Source: Streptomyces sp. 1331.2
GTDB taxonomy: Bacteria > Actinomycetota > Actinomycetes > Streptomycetales > Streptomycetaceae
DNA: 64,000 bases
Direction: 5' to 3'
Assembly: GCF_900199205.1 (NCBI RefSeq)
Contig: NZ_OBMJ01000002.1
Span: 248,001 to 312,000 of the forward strand
Under the pieces are notes generated by a model that had not been told where the DNA came from, made no database searches, and saw only the letters and a list, made by a program, of their open reading frames with translations. Positions 1-7,611 of this stretch are shown one piece after another (the first letter of the stretch is position 1; the number at the start of each line of letters is the position of its first letter). A program made the position numbers and the translations under genes.

Positions 1-604
1 TGAGGGCCGAACGGCGCATCGTCTCGGGGGACCTTCCGGGCCGCCCGGGAGAGGGGCGGCGGTTCGGGGAACGACGGGGGAACGCCGGACAGCGAAGCAC
101 CGGAACCTCGCACGGCATGCCGCCTTGACGGCGAATTGGCGTGCGCCGCCGCTTCCTTGACAGCTCCATGACGCCCCGTCGGACGCGTGTTCGTCAATGT
201 GTGCCGGCCGGGCCCGTCAGAGCTTCGTCAGGGAAAGTGATCCGGCTTGCCCCGGGGTGGCGAGGACGGCTTTGATGGAGGGCATGCACCGCTCGACACG
301 CCACCACGACCGCCCGCCGCATAGCCGGCCGCGGATCGTCGCTGTCGCGGTCGTCGCCGCCGGCCGGTAGGACCGAGCCACTACCCCGCTCGCCGCCGGC
401 CGCGGGCATGGTCCGGGTTCCGTTCGTCCGGCCCGTGCCGATCACCGCCGTCCGTCCCCTGTCCCGACCGGCTCCGGGGGGCCAGGGGACGGACGAGCCT
501 TCCCTCGCAACACACCCCTCTCGCATCGGCGGCCCCGGTGGCGAGCGGCTTCGTGCCGCGTCGCCCCCGCACCCCGTCGATGCCTTTTCACCCTTGGATG
601 GGTC
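1..604. other. Gene-poor leading region
   Basis: No convincing protein gene was found here. The only plausible small frame is a 28-codon ORF at 283-369 on the plus strand (MHRSTRHHDRP start), preceded by GGAGG at 276-280. It is basic at its N-terminus and ends in a short Val/Ala run, and I cannot assign it to a family. A pair of CGTCAG direct repeats 11 bp apart lies at 215-233. Longer open frames on both strands here look like GC-bias artefacts that run antisense to real genes downstream. The upstream neighbour is outside the window. Confidence 0.5.
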
Positions 605-1426
605 ATGTCCGACGCTGTTCTTTCCGCCCGCACCGCCCTCGTCACCGGCGCCTCGTCGGGGATCGGCTGGGAGACCGCCCGGCTGCTCGCCGGGCACGGC
701 GCGACCGTGCTCGTGCACGCCCGCACCACCGCGGAGGCGGAGGACGCCGTGGAGCGCCTGGTCGCCGCGGGTGCCCGGCGAGACCAACTCGTCGAGCTGG
801 CAGCCGACTTCACCAAGCTGTCCGAGGCCGCGATGCTGGCCGGCACGGTCGTCAAGCACTACCCGGCACTGGACCTGCTGGTGAACAACGCCGCCGCGAT
901 GGCACCCGAACGCTGCACCCTCACCGACGACGGCAACGAGGTCTCGCTGCAGGTCAACTTCCTGGCCGCGCACCTGCTGGCGAAGCTGCTGCGCGCCCCG
1001 CTGTCGGCGGCCGGCGACGCCCGGATCGTCAACGTCTCCTCCTCCCTGCACCGCACCGCCTCGATGAACTGGTCGGATCCGCACCGGGTGAAGAGGTACT
1101 CGCGGGTCGCCGCGTACGCGCAGTCGCAGCTCGCGCTGACCATGGCGACCGCGGACATGGCCCCGGCCGGCTCCGGCATCACCGCCGTCAGCGTCAACCC
1201 GGGCCTGTGCGACACCGCGCTGCTGCCGCTGTACGGGCGGGTCGGCGCGCCGGCCGCCGAGGGCGCGGCGGCCGTGGTGCGGCTCTGCCTGCCGGAGACG
1301 GCCGTCGCGAACGGCGCGTACTTCGACGGTGGCGTCATCGCACCGACCGCGGCCGTCGCTCAGGAGGAGCGCTCGCTGAAGCGGCTGGCCAGGCTCGCCG
1401 ACCAGCTGGTCGGCCAGGCGGCCTGA
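605..1426 (+). CDS. SDR family oxidoreductase with altered catalytic motif
   Basis: A 273-residue short-chain dehydrogenase/reductase-like protein, presumably cytoplasmic. The N-terminus carries the cofactor loop TGASSGIG at residues 15-22, followed by LLVNNAA near residue 95 and a serine-rich NVSSS strand at 143-147, all diagnostic of the NAD(P)-binding Rossmann fold. The usual Tyr-x-x-x-Lys catalytic pair reads Y171-A-Q-S-Q175, so the lysine is replaced by glutamine. The layout resembles the retinol dehydrogenase/protochlorophyllide reductase-like SDRs. The substrate cannot be deduced. The bL37 gene follows after 39 bp and may be cotranscribed. Confidence 0.85.
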   Translation: MSDAVLSARTALVTGASSGIGWETARLLAGHGATVLVHARTTAEAEDAVERLVAAGARRDQLVELAADFTKLSEAAMLAGTVVKHYPALDLLVNNAAAMAPERCTLTDDGNEVSLQVNFLAAHLLAKLLRAPLSAAGDARIVNVSSSLHRTASMNWSDPHRVKRYSRVAAYAQSQLALTMATADMAPAGSGITAVSVNPGLCDTALLPLYGRVGAPAAEGAAAVVRLCLPETAVANGAYFDGGVIAPTAAVAQEERSLKRLARLADQLVGQAA

Positions 1427-1465
1427 ACCGTCCCGAACCTCCCGCGTTCCGAGAGAAAGAGCACG

Positions 1466-1540
1466 ATGTCCAAGCGCGCCCGTAAGAAGAAGGCCCGGCG
1501 TCAGAAGAAGGCGAACCACGGCCGCAAGCCCGGGCAGTAA
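1466..1540 (+). CDS. Mini 50S ribosomal protein bL37 (24 aa)
   Basis: This 24-codon ORF starts MSKRARKKKARRQKKANHG and ends RKPGQ. The composition is extremely basic, and the ANHG-[KR]-[KR]-P ending matches the actinobacterial mini-protein bL37 (AURKAIP1/COX24-like family). In mycobacterial ribosome structures that protein was found as an extra 50S component. A purine-rich GAGAAAGAG lies just upstream at 1453-1461, and a 12-bp hairpin terminator follows 11 bp after the stop. It is too short for ordinary gene callers. I infer it is a real, possibly paralogous ribosomal protein gene. The last residues (GQ rather than NA/NT) differ from the versions I remember. Confidence 0.85.
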   Translation: MSKRARKKKARRQKKANHGRKPGQ

Positions 1541-1551
1541 CCCGACAGACC

Positions 1552-1583
1552 CACCCGGTGCCGCGTGCCACCGGCACCGGGTG
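1552..1583 (+). terminator. Hairpin terminator after bL37
   Basis: A perfect 12-bp inverted repeat has its left arm at 1552-1563 (CACCCGGTGCCG), an 8-nt loop, and its right arm at 1572-1583. No T-tract follows, as is common for GC-rich actinobacterial terminators. It separates the bL37 gene from the transporter gene. Confidence 0.75.
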
Positions 1584-1660
1584 CACACCTTCGGCCCCTG
1601 AGGCCCGCCGTCCGGCTGTGCGGACCGGCGACGCCTCGGGGGCCGAGTCGTTGTACGGGG

Positions 1661-1700
1661 CGTCAAGATCGCATCAAGGTCGATGCTGCCGACATCAAGG
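1661..1700 (+). promoter_or_regulatory. CGTCAAG/CATCAAGG direct repeats upstream of transporter
   Basis: Three related heptamer/octamers lie on the same strand: CGTCAAG at 1661, CATCAAGG at 1672 (11 bp on) and CATCAAGG at 1693 (21 bp on). Helical-turn spacing of direct repeats is typical of OmpR-family response-regulator sites. The same pattern recurs at 215-233 and 3783-3822. Function is inferred from spacing only. Confidence 0.4.
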
Positions 1701-1739
1701 GTGTGTAGGAAGCGGAGGACGGTGCCCCGGGGGGCTCCA

Positions 1740-1760
1740 CGATCGTCAGTATCACGATCG
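1740..1760. promoter_or_regulatory. Inverted repeat at transporter leader
   Basis: CGATCGT (1740-1746), a 7-bp spacer, then ACGATCG (1754-1760) form a perfect 7-bp-arm inverted repeat. It directly abuts the AGGAG ribosome binding site (1761-1765) of the transporter gene starting at 1772. It could be an operator or an mRNA hairpin that masks translation initiation. Confidence 0.4.
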
Positions 1761-1771
1761 AGGAGCCAGGA

Positions 1772-3601
1772 ATGCCAGAAACCACTGTTCCGACCGTAGC
1801 GGCCGAGCCCGAGCCGCCGGACACCGGCGTGGGCGACGAGCGGCACCGGCTCAGTGCGCTCGGCGGGCTGGCGGCGCTCTCGCTGGACGCGATGGCCTCG
1901 GTCGCGTACGGGCCGGAGTCGATCGTCCTGGTGCTGGCCGCGGCCGGCGCGTACGGGCTGGGCTTCACGCTGCCGGTGACCGTGGCGATCGCCGTGCTGC
2001 TGGCGGTGCTGGTGGCCTCCTACCGGCAGGTGATCGCGGCGTTCCCGGACGGCGGCGGCTCCTACGCGGTCGCCAAGGCGCACCTGGGCCGTCGGACGGC
2101 GCTGACCGCGGCCGCCTCGCTGGTGATCGACTACGTGCTGAACGTCGCGGTCTCGGTCACGGCCGGCGTGGCCGCGCTCACCTCGGCCGTGCCGGGCCTC
2201 TACGACCAGCGGGTCTGGCTCTGCCTGGGCGTGCTCGCGCTGGTGACCCTGGTGAACATGCGCGGGATAGCCGAGTCGGCGCGCTGGTTCATGGCACCGA
2301 CGGCGGTCTTCGTGCTGTCGATCCTGGCGATCATCGTGGTCGGCCTGTTCCGGGACGGTCCGGCCAGCACCGCGGCGGCCGCCGGGCACGCCTCGTCGCT
2401 CGCCGAGAACGCCACCACCGTGGGCGCGCTGCTGCTGCTCAAGTCCTTCGCGGCCGGCTGCTCCGCGCTGACCGGCGTGGAGGCGGTGGCCAACGCCGTC
2501 CCCTCCTTCCGTACCCCGCGGGTCAAGCGCGCCCAGCACACCGAGGTCGCGCTCGGTGCGCTGCTCGGCGTGATGTTGATCGGGCTGGCCGTGCTGATCG
2601 GGCGCTTCCACCTGCAGCCGGTCGAGGGCGTCACGGTGCTCGCCCAGCTCGCCGACGCCTCGCTCGGCCACGGCGCCGGCTTCTACGTCGTCCAGTTCGC
2701 CACCGTGGTCCTGCTCGGCCTGGCCGCCAACACCTCCTTCGGCGGCCTGCCGGTGCTGCTCGACCTGCTCGCCCGGGACAACCACCTCCCGCACGTGTTC
2801 GCGCTGCGCGCCGACCGCCAGGTGTACCGGTACGGCGTGCTGTTCCTGGCCGCGGTGTCGGCGGCGCTGCTGGTCGGCTCCGGCGGGGACGTCAACAGCC
2901 TGGTACCGCTGTTCTCGATCGGCGTCTTCGTCGGGTTCACCATCTGTCAGGTCGGCATGGTCCGGCACTGGTTCCTGCACCGGCCGGACGGCTGGCGGTG
3001 GAAGGCCGCGCTGAACGGCTTCGGCGCCATGCTCACCGGTGTCGCCACCCTGGTCGTCACCGGCACCAAGTTCACCGAGGGCGCCTGGGGCATCGTGATC
3101 GCCCTGCCCCTGCTGGTGGTGTTGTTCGAGGCGGTCCACCGCAGCTACGGGCGGATCGGCGAGCGGCTGGAGCTGGGCCGGGTGCCCGGCCCGGTGACCC
3201 GTCAGCGGAGCCTGGTCGTCGTCCCGGTGACGGCGATCACCCGGCTCACCCGGGACGGCCTGTCGGCGGCGCTCTCGCTCGGCGACGAGGTCATGGCGGT
3301 CACCGTGGTGCACGAGCCGACCGCGGCCGAGGCGCTGCGCCGGGACTGGGAGCTGTGGCAGCCGGGCGTCCCGCTGATGGAGATCCCGGACGACCACCGG
3401 CGCCTGGGGCGGCCGATCGCCGACTTCGTCAACGAGCTCGGGTCGGAGCACGCCTACGACCGGCTGACCGTGCTGATCCCCGAGGTGGAGCCCGCCCGCT
3501 GGTGGCAGCGGGCGCTGCAGAACCGGCGCGGCGCCGTGATCGACCGCGCGCTGCGCCGGCACACCGACGCGGTGGTCTGCCGGCTGCGGATGCGGATGTG
3601 A
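1772..3601 (+). CDS. KimA-like APC-superfamily potassium transporter
   Basis: A 609-residue integral membrane protein with about 12 hydrophobic helices and a soluble C-terminal domain of roughly 150 residues. It matches the Bacillus KimA (YdaO) pattern closely. The block LDAMASVAYGPE comes near residue 38, then SYRQVIAAFPDGGGSY, IDYVLNVAVSVTAG and CSALTGVEAVANAVPSF. The universal-stress-like tail starts about residue 460 with VVVPVTAITRLT. KimA is a high-affinity K+/H+ symporter inhibited by c-di-AMP, and I infer K+ uptake here. The length (609 vs about 607) fits. The start has AGGAG at 1761-1765. No ydaO-type riboswitch is apparent upstream. It could instead be an APC amino-acid permease. 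Confidence 0.8.
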   Translation: MPETTVPTVAAEPEPPDTGVGDERHRLSALGGLAALSLDAMASVAYGPESIVLVLAAAGAYGLGFTLPVTVAIAVLLAVLVASYRQVIAAFPDGGGSYAVAKAHLGRRTALTAAASLVIDYVLNVAVSVTAGVAALTSAVPGLYDQRVWLCLGVLALVTLVNMRGIAESARWFMAPTAVFVLSILAIIVVGLFRDGPASTAAAAGHASSLAENATTVGALLLLKSFAAGCSALTGVEAVANAVPSFRTPRVKRAQHTEVALGALLGVMLIGLAVLIGRFHLQPVEGVTVLAQLADASLGHGAGFYVVQFATVVLLGLAANTSFGGLPVLLDLLARDNHLPHVFALRADRQVYRYGVLFLAAVSAALLVGSGGDVNSLVPLFSIGVFVGFTICQVGMVRHWFLHRPDGWRWKAALNGFGAMLTGVATLVVTGTKFTEGAWGIVIALPLLVVLFEAVHRSYGRIGERLELGRVPGPVTRQRSLVVVPVTAITRLTRDGLSAALSLGDEVMAVTVVHEPTAAEALRRDWELWQPGVPLMEIPDDHRRLGRPIADFVNELGSEHAYDRLTVLIPEVEPARWWQRALQNRRGAVIDRALRRHTDAVVCRLRMRM

Positions 3602-3679
3602 GCAGGTGAGAGCTGCGCCGGCAGGCCTCATCGAAGCCGTCGGGGGGCCGCTTCCGGGCCAGGATCGGCGACCAGGACC

Positions 3680-3766
3680 TGCCTGACCGACCACGAGGAC
3701 CAGAAGACGCTTGGCGTGTGGACCGTCGACGGCTCCGCCGAGCAGCAGTGGACGATCTCCCGCTGA
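3680..3766 (+). pseudogene. Remnant of a ricin-type (CBM13) lectin domain, C-terminal end
   Basis: One frame reads CLTDHEDQKTLGVWTVDGSA and continues EQQWTISR before a TGA at 3764-3766. The spaced C-L-T-D, V-W-T, G-S-A and Q-Q-W-T elements are the signature of a ricin B-type beta-trefoil repeat, usually found at the end of secreted glycoside hydrolases. No start codon, signal peptide or upstream domain precedes it, and the frame runs back into unrelated sequence. It is therefore best read as the surviving tail of a deleted gene. It is short, so chance similarity cannot be excluded. Confidence 0.5.
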
Positions 3767-3782
3767 GGTGGTGCCAAGGCTG

Positions 3783-3822
3783 CGTCAAGACGGCCGTCAG
3801 CCGCGTCAAGGAACCGTCAGGG
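3783..3822 (+). promoter_or_regulatory. CGTCA[AG]G direct-repeat cluster
   Basis: Four copies of the core CGTCA occur at 3783, 3795, 3804 and 3815. The last two (CGTCAAG, CGTCAGG) are exactly 11 bp apart. They precede a candidate -10 TAGTGT (3849-3854) and the sensor-like gene at 3989. The pattern matches those at 215 and 1661 and suggests a shared response regulator. Confidence 0.4.
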
Positions 3823-3988
3823 TAGGCGGACGGGTGTTCGGCCGCACCTAGTGTGAGCTGCGAGGAAACGGTTCGCTGCCCGGGCGTGGGGCCTGGCGGC
3901 GGACCGTTTGCCGAACCCCGACTCCCGGCGGGTTCCTCCGGGGAAGGTTCGGCGGCCAGTGAAAAACAGGGGGAGGGGGCGCGCGGCG

Positions 3989-5518
3989 ATGCCAACGGGA
4001 ACGTCGGGCGGTACGGCTGTCATGGGGAGAACGGTCGCGTCGGACACGGCGCGACAAGAGCCAGCCGCACCACCTCCCGCACCGCGCGCCCCCCGGCTCC
4101 GGCCCGGAAGCTCCTGGCGCAGCCGGGACTGGTGGAACACACCGCGCCTGGTGCGCGGGCTCACCGGCCTCTGCCTCGGGGCGCTGATCGTCGCCGGCAC
4201 GGTGACCGCCGGCGTCCTGGGCGGGGCCCGGGACGGCACGGACGTCATCGGCCACCAGGCCGCCCCGCAGGTGGTGCGCTCGGCGGACCTGTACTTCGCG
4301 CTCAACGACATGGACGCCCAGGCCGCCAACCTGCTGCTGTTCGGCGCCGACCCGGACTACACGGCGCTGCGCAAGGAGACCCTGGACAGCTACGAACAGC
4401 GGCGCGCCCAGGCCGACACCGACCTCCAGCGCGTCACGGAAGCGGTGGCCGGCGACCAGGGCGGGCAGCGGGCCGTGCAGACCGTCATCGGCGAACTCGG
4501 CCGCTACGAGGCCCTGGTGGCCCGCGCCCAGCTACTGGAGGACCAGGCCCACGCTCCGGCCGGCCGCCCCTCGGCGGACGCCCTCGCGGCCTACCGGCAG
4601 GCCACCGACCTGCTGCGCCAGCACCTGCTGCCCGCCGTCGACGACGTGACCAAGGCCAACACGGCCGTCGTGGAACGCAACTACACCGACCAGCGCGACG
4701 CCCTGGCCGGCGGCTGGTGGTGGATCCTGCTCACCGGTCTGCTCGCCCTGGCCGGGCTCGGGCTGCTGCAGCGGCTGCTGGCTGTGCGGTTCCGGCGGCT
4801 GGTGAACGTGCCCCTTGCCGTCACCACGGTGCTCACCGCGGTCGGCCTGGCCACCGCGCTGACGCTGGCCTCCCGTGCGGACCACCACCTGGTGGTCGCC
4901 AAGAGCAACTCCTTCGACTCGGTGATCGCCCTCAGCCGGGCGCGCGCGGTCGCGTACGACCTCAACGCCGACGAGAGCCGCTACCTGACCGACCCCGCCC
5001 GGGCCGCCGCCTACGAGCAGAGCTTCCTCGACAAGACCCAGTCCCTCGCCCGGATCGACGGTGCCACGCTCGCCACGTACAACGACCGGCTCGCCGCACT
5101 GGCCGACAAGCACCGGGCCGACACCGGCCAGGTCGGCTTCGGCGGGTACCTCGGCGACGAACTGCGCAACATCACCTTCGCCGGAGAACAGGACGCGGCG
5201 GAGCGGGTGCTGGCCGCCTTCCAGCAGTACCAGCGCGACGACCGTAAGATCCGCGAACTGAACGCCCAGGGCAAGCTCAAGGAGGCCGTCACCTTCAACA
5301 CGGGCCTCAACCCTGGCCAGTCCAATGCGGACTTCGGCGTGCTCAGCGCCGCACTGGAGGACAACCAGGCGATCAACCAGGGCGCCTTCGAGGGAGCGGT
5401 CGCCGACGGCGACGACGACCTCGACACCACCACCGCGGGCCTGGGTGCGGCCGTGTCGGCGGTGGTGCTCGCGCTGACCGCGCTGGGCGTGCGGCCGCGC
5501 CTGCGCGAGTTCGCCTGA
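3989..5518 (+). CDS. Four-TM sensor-like membrane protein (GlnX-like, tentative)
   Basis: A predicted 509-residue protein with a Pro/Ala/Arg-rich cytoplasmic N-terminus and four hydrophobic helices at about 57-78, 240-260, 272-292 and 484-505. Between helices 1-2 and 3-4 lie two helical extracytoplasmic regions (about 160 and 190 residues) rich in Asp, Gln and Leu, like four-helix-bundle sensors. There is no kinase, HAMP or methyl-accepting region. The topology resembles actinobacterial GlnX, which relays amino-acid sensing to PknG, but neither glnH nor pknG is adjacent. I chose ATG 3989 for the GGGGGAGGGGG ahead of it; ATG 3908 or 4022 are alternatives. It lies between two cation transporters. 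Confidence 0.6.
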   Translation: MPTGTSGGTAVMGRTVASDTARQEPAAPPPAPRAPRLRPGSSWRSRDWWNTPRLVRGLTGLCLGALIVAGTVTAGVLGGARDGTDVIGHQAAPQVVRSADLYFALNDMDAQAANLLLFGADPDYTALRKETLDSYEQRRAQADTDLQRVTEAVAGDQGGQRAVQTVIGELGRYEALVARAQLLEDQAHAPAGRPSADALAAYRQATDLLRQHLLPAVDDVTKANTAVVERNYTDQRDALAGGWWWILLTGLLALAGLGLLQRLLAVRFRRLVNVPLAVTTVLTAVGLATALTLASRADHHLVVAKSNSFDSVIALSRARAVAYDLNADESRYLTDPARAAAYEQSFLDKTQSLARIDGATLATYNDRLAALADKHRADTGQVGFGGYLGDELRNITFAGEQDAAERVLAAFQQYQRDDRKIRELNAQGKLKEAVTFNTGLNPGQSNADFGVLSAALEDNQAINQGAFEGAVADGDDDLDTTTAGLGAAVSAVVLALTALGVRPRLREFA

Positions 5519-5683
5519 CCACAGTGTGGCGCGGGCTTGTGCCCAGTGATTCTGCCCTGCCACTCCCCGCTAATGCTCCGATAAGATGACCGCAGGTGTG
5601 CCGGGAAGCCTGGTCGGCGCGGGGGATGACTGCGGCGATCGGCGGCGGTGACCCCGGTCCTTGCGATGGGGTCATTTCCGCTG

Positions 5684-7237
5684 ATGCACGTTGTGGCGAT
5701 CGTTCTCGTCCTGGTGGTCCTGGCCACGACCGTGGCCACCTTCGCCGGGCGCCTGCGGGTGCCCGCGCCGTCGCTGCTGGTCCTGGCGGGCATCGGGGTG
5801 GCGCTGATACCCGGCGTCCCCGCCCTGCACATCCCGCCGCAGGTGATCGGCATGGTCGTCCTGCCGCCGCTGCTGTACGCCTCCGCCGAGGAGCTGTCGC
5901 TGCGGGACCTGCGCACGGTGTGGCGGCCGGTGACGATCCTCTCCTTCGGTCTCGTCTTCGCCTCCGCCGCCGCCGTCGGTTTCGCGGCCGTCGCCGTCGC
6001 CGGACTGCCGCCCGCGATGGCCTTCGTGCTCGGCGCCGTGCTCTCCAGCACCGACCCGGTGGCCGTCACCGCGCTCGGCCGCCGACTGGCCCTGCCGGGA
6101 CGGCTCCAGGTGCTGGTGCAGGCGGAGAGCCTGTTCAACGACGCCACCTCGCTCGTCCTGTTCAAGGTGGCCGTCGGGATCGCGGTGGCCGTCGGCGCCT
6201 CGGTGAGCGTGCCGGCGGCGGGCGGGGAGTTCCTGCTGCTCGGCGGGGGCGGCAGCGTGGTCGGCGCCGCCGTCGCGGGCCTGGTGTGGCTGGTGCGCCG
6301 CCGCACCACCGACCCGGTGCTGGAGACGGTGATCGCGCTGGTCACCCCGTACGCGGCGTACGTCCTCGCGGAGTCCGCGCACACGTCCGGCGTCACCTCG
6401 GTCGTGGTCGCCGGGGTGCTGCTCGGGCGCTCCGGGCACCGGCTCACCGACGCGCACATCCGGCTGCAGCTGCACGCCGTGTACGCGGTGGTGGTGTTCC
6501 TGCTGGAGAGCATCGTCTTCTCCATCGTCGGCCTGGAACTGCCCACCCTGGTCAGGGAGCTGCCCCCGGGCACCGGCTGGTGGCCGCTGCAGGCGCTCGC
6601 GCTGGCCGCCGTCCTGATCGCGGTGCGGGTCCTCTCCACCCTGCCGCTGACCCGCGCCGTCAAACCCAGCCAGGGCCGCGGGCGGCTCTCCTGGCGGGTC
6701 GCCGGGGTGGTCACCTGGGCCGGCACCCGCGGCGTCATGCCCCTCGCCGCGGCCCTGTCCATCCCGCTGCTCGCCGACGACGGCACCAAGCTCACCGGAC
6801 GGCCCCTGGTCCTGGTGCTGACCACCGCCGTCGTCGTGTTCACCCTCGTCGTCCAGGGCTTGACCCTCGCAGCCGTCGTCAACCGCTCCGGCCTCGCCCT
6901 CGAACCCGAACACACCGCCCGCGAGGAGGACGACACCCGCGACGCCCTCAACCGCGCCGCCCTCCACCACGTCGAGAACCTCGCCGAACTGGAAGCCGTC
7001 CCCGACACCGCCCTCGACCGCGTACGCCGCGCCCTCACCGCCCGCCTCGACCGCACCCCCGAAACCCCCGACGGCACCACCGCCGACGCCGCCTACCGCC
7101 AGCTGCGCCACGAGGTCATCGCCGTCCAGAGCACCGAACTGCACCGCCTCTACGACGAGCACCGGATCAGCGACACCACCCGCCGCCGGCTCCAGCACGA
7201 CCTAGACCGGGAGGAAGCCGCCCTCGGTACCCCGTGA
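5684..7237 (+). CDS. CPA1-family Na+/H+ (or K+/H+) antiporter
   Basis: A protein of about 517 residues with 11-12 hydrophobic helices and a hydrophilic C-terminal tail of about 95 residues. The CPA1 antiporter core is clear: SSTDPVAVTA at about 121-130 and AESLFNDATSLVLF at about 147-160, holding the Asp/Glu-Ser/Asn-Asp residues of the ion site. It exchanges cytoplasmic Na+ or K+ for protons and thus supports pH and salt homeostasis. The start is uncertain: GTG 5648, ATG 5666 and ATG 5684 are in frame. I prefer 5684 because it begins right at helix 1 (MHVVAIVLVL). It follows the sensor-like gene by 165 bp. Confidence 0.88.
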   Translation: MHVVAIVLVLVVLATTVATFAGRLRVPAPSLLVLAGIGVALIPGVPALHIPPQVIGMVVLPPLLYASAEELSLRDLRTVWRPVTILSFGLVFASAAAVGFAAVAVAGLPPAMAFVLGAVLSSTDPVAVTALGRRLALPGRLQVLVQAESLFNDATSLVLFKVAVGIAVAVGASVSVPAAGGEFLLLGGGGSVVGAAVAGLVWLVRRRTTDPVLETVIALVTPYAAYVLAESAHTSGVTSVVVAGVLLGRSGHRLTDAHIRLQLHAVYAVVVFLLESIVFSIVGLELPTLVRELPPGTGWWPLQALALAAVLIAVRVLSTLPLTRAVKPSQGRGRLSWRVAGVVTWAGTRGVMPLAAALSIPLLADDGTKLTGRPLVLVLTTAVVVFTLVVQGLTLAAVVNRSGLALEPEHTAREEDDTRDALNRAALHHVENLAELEAVPDTALDRVRRALTARLDRTPETPDGTTADAAYRQLRHEVIAVQSTELHRLYDEHRISDTTRRRLQHDLDREEAALGTP

Positions 7238-7611
7238 CACCGCCGGCGTCGACCGGGCACACCGGGAGGGGGACTCACCGGTGACGGCCCGGAGGAGCCG
7301 TTCGGCGGTCCCCGCTCCACCTGGGGCGCCCGGCCGGCCTCCGGCGCCGTGGCAGTGGACCAGCCTGCCTCAGTGTGCGGAGGCGGCCGTCTCCGGGGTG
7401 CTCGCCCGGGTGACGGGGGCCGCGGTGGCCGGCTTCGGGTTGAGAAGCCGTAGGGAGTGGACGGGGGAATGCGCGGACTCACGCGAATGCCACGGGCCAG
7501 GTGGCAGACGCCCACACCGTGACGCCCGAGGTATGTGTCGCCGCCATAGAGATGGCACTTCGTCCTCCGTAGCGTGTCGCGCACTGGAGCCGAACGAGGA
7601 GGAGTGACCGC
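7238..7611. other. Gene-poor gap before lipase gene
   Basis: This 374-bp stretch contains a 108-codon plus-strand frame (7281-7607, GTG start with GGGAGGGGG upstream). Its Arg/Pro/Ser-rich translation has no recognisable fold and overlaps the probable lipase promoter, so I do not call it. Nothing else is seen apart from presumptive promoter DNA. Confidence 0.4.

Larger units (their letters stand above)
3602..3988. other. Intergenic region with relic coding tail and repeats
   Basis: This 387-bp gap holds a degraded coding remnant at 3680-3766, a cluster of CGTCA[AG]G repeats at 3783-3822 and a possible -10 hexamer TAGTGT at 3849-3854. No intact gene is visible. Confidence 0.5.

Noticed and set aside
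1541..1771. c-di-AMP (ydaO) riboswitch before the KimA-like gene
   Set aside because: The region is short and holds a terminator and direct repeats. No ydaO-type conserved core could be recognised.
194..3694. 1166-codon minus-strand frame
   Set aside because: It runs antisense to the SDR, bL37 and transporter genes. Its Arg/Gly/Asp/Gln-rich translation is typical of a high-GC shadow frame and has no domain.
7281..7607. 108-codon plus frame before the lipase
   Set aside because: It has a GGGAGGGGG upstream, but the translation is low complexity and unlike any family. It sits in the expected promoter region.
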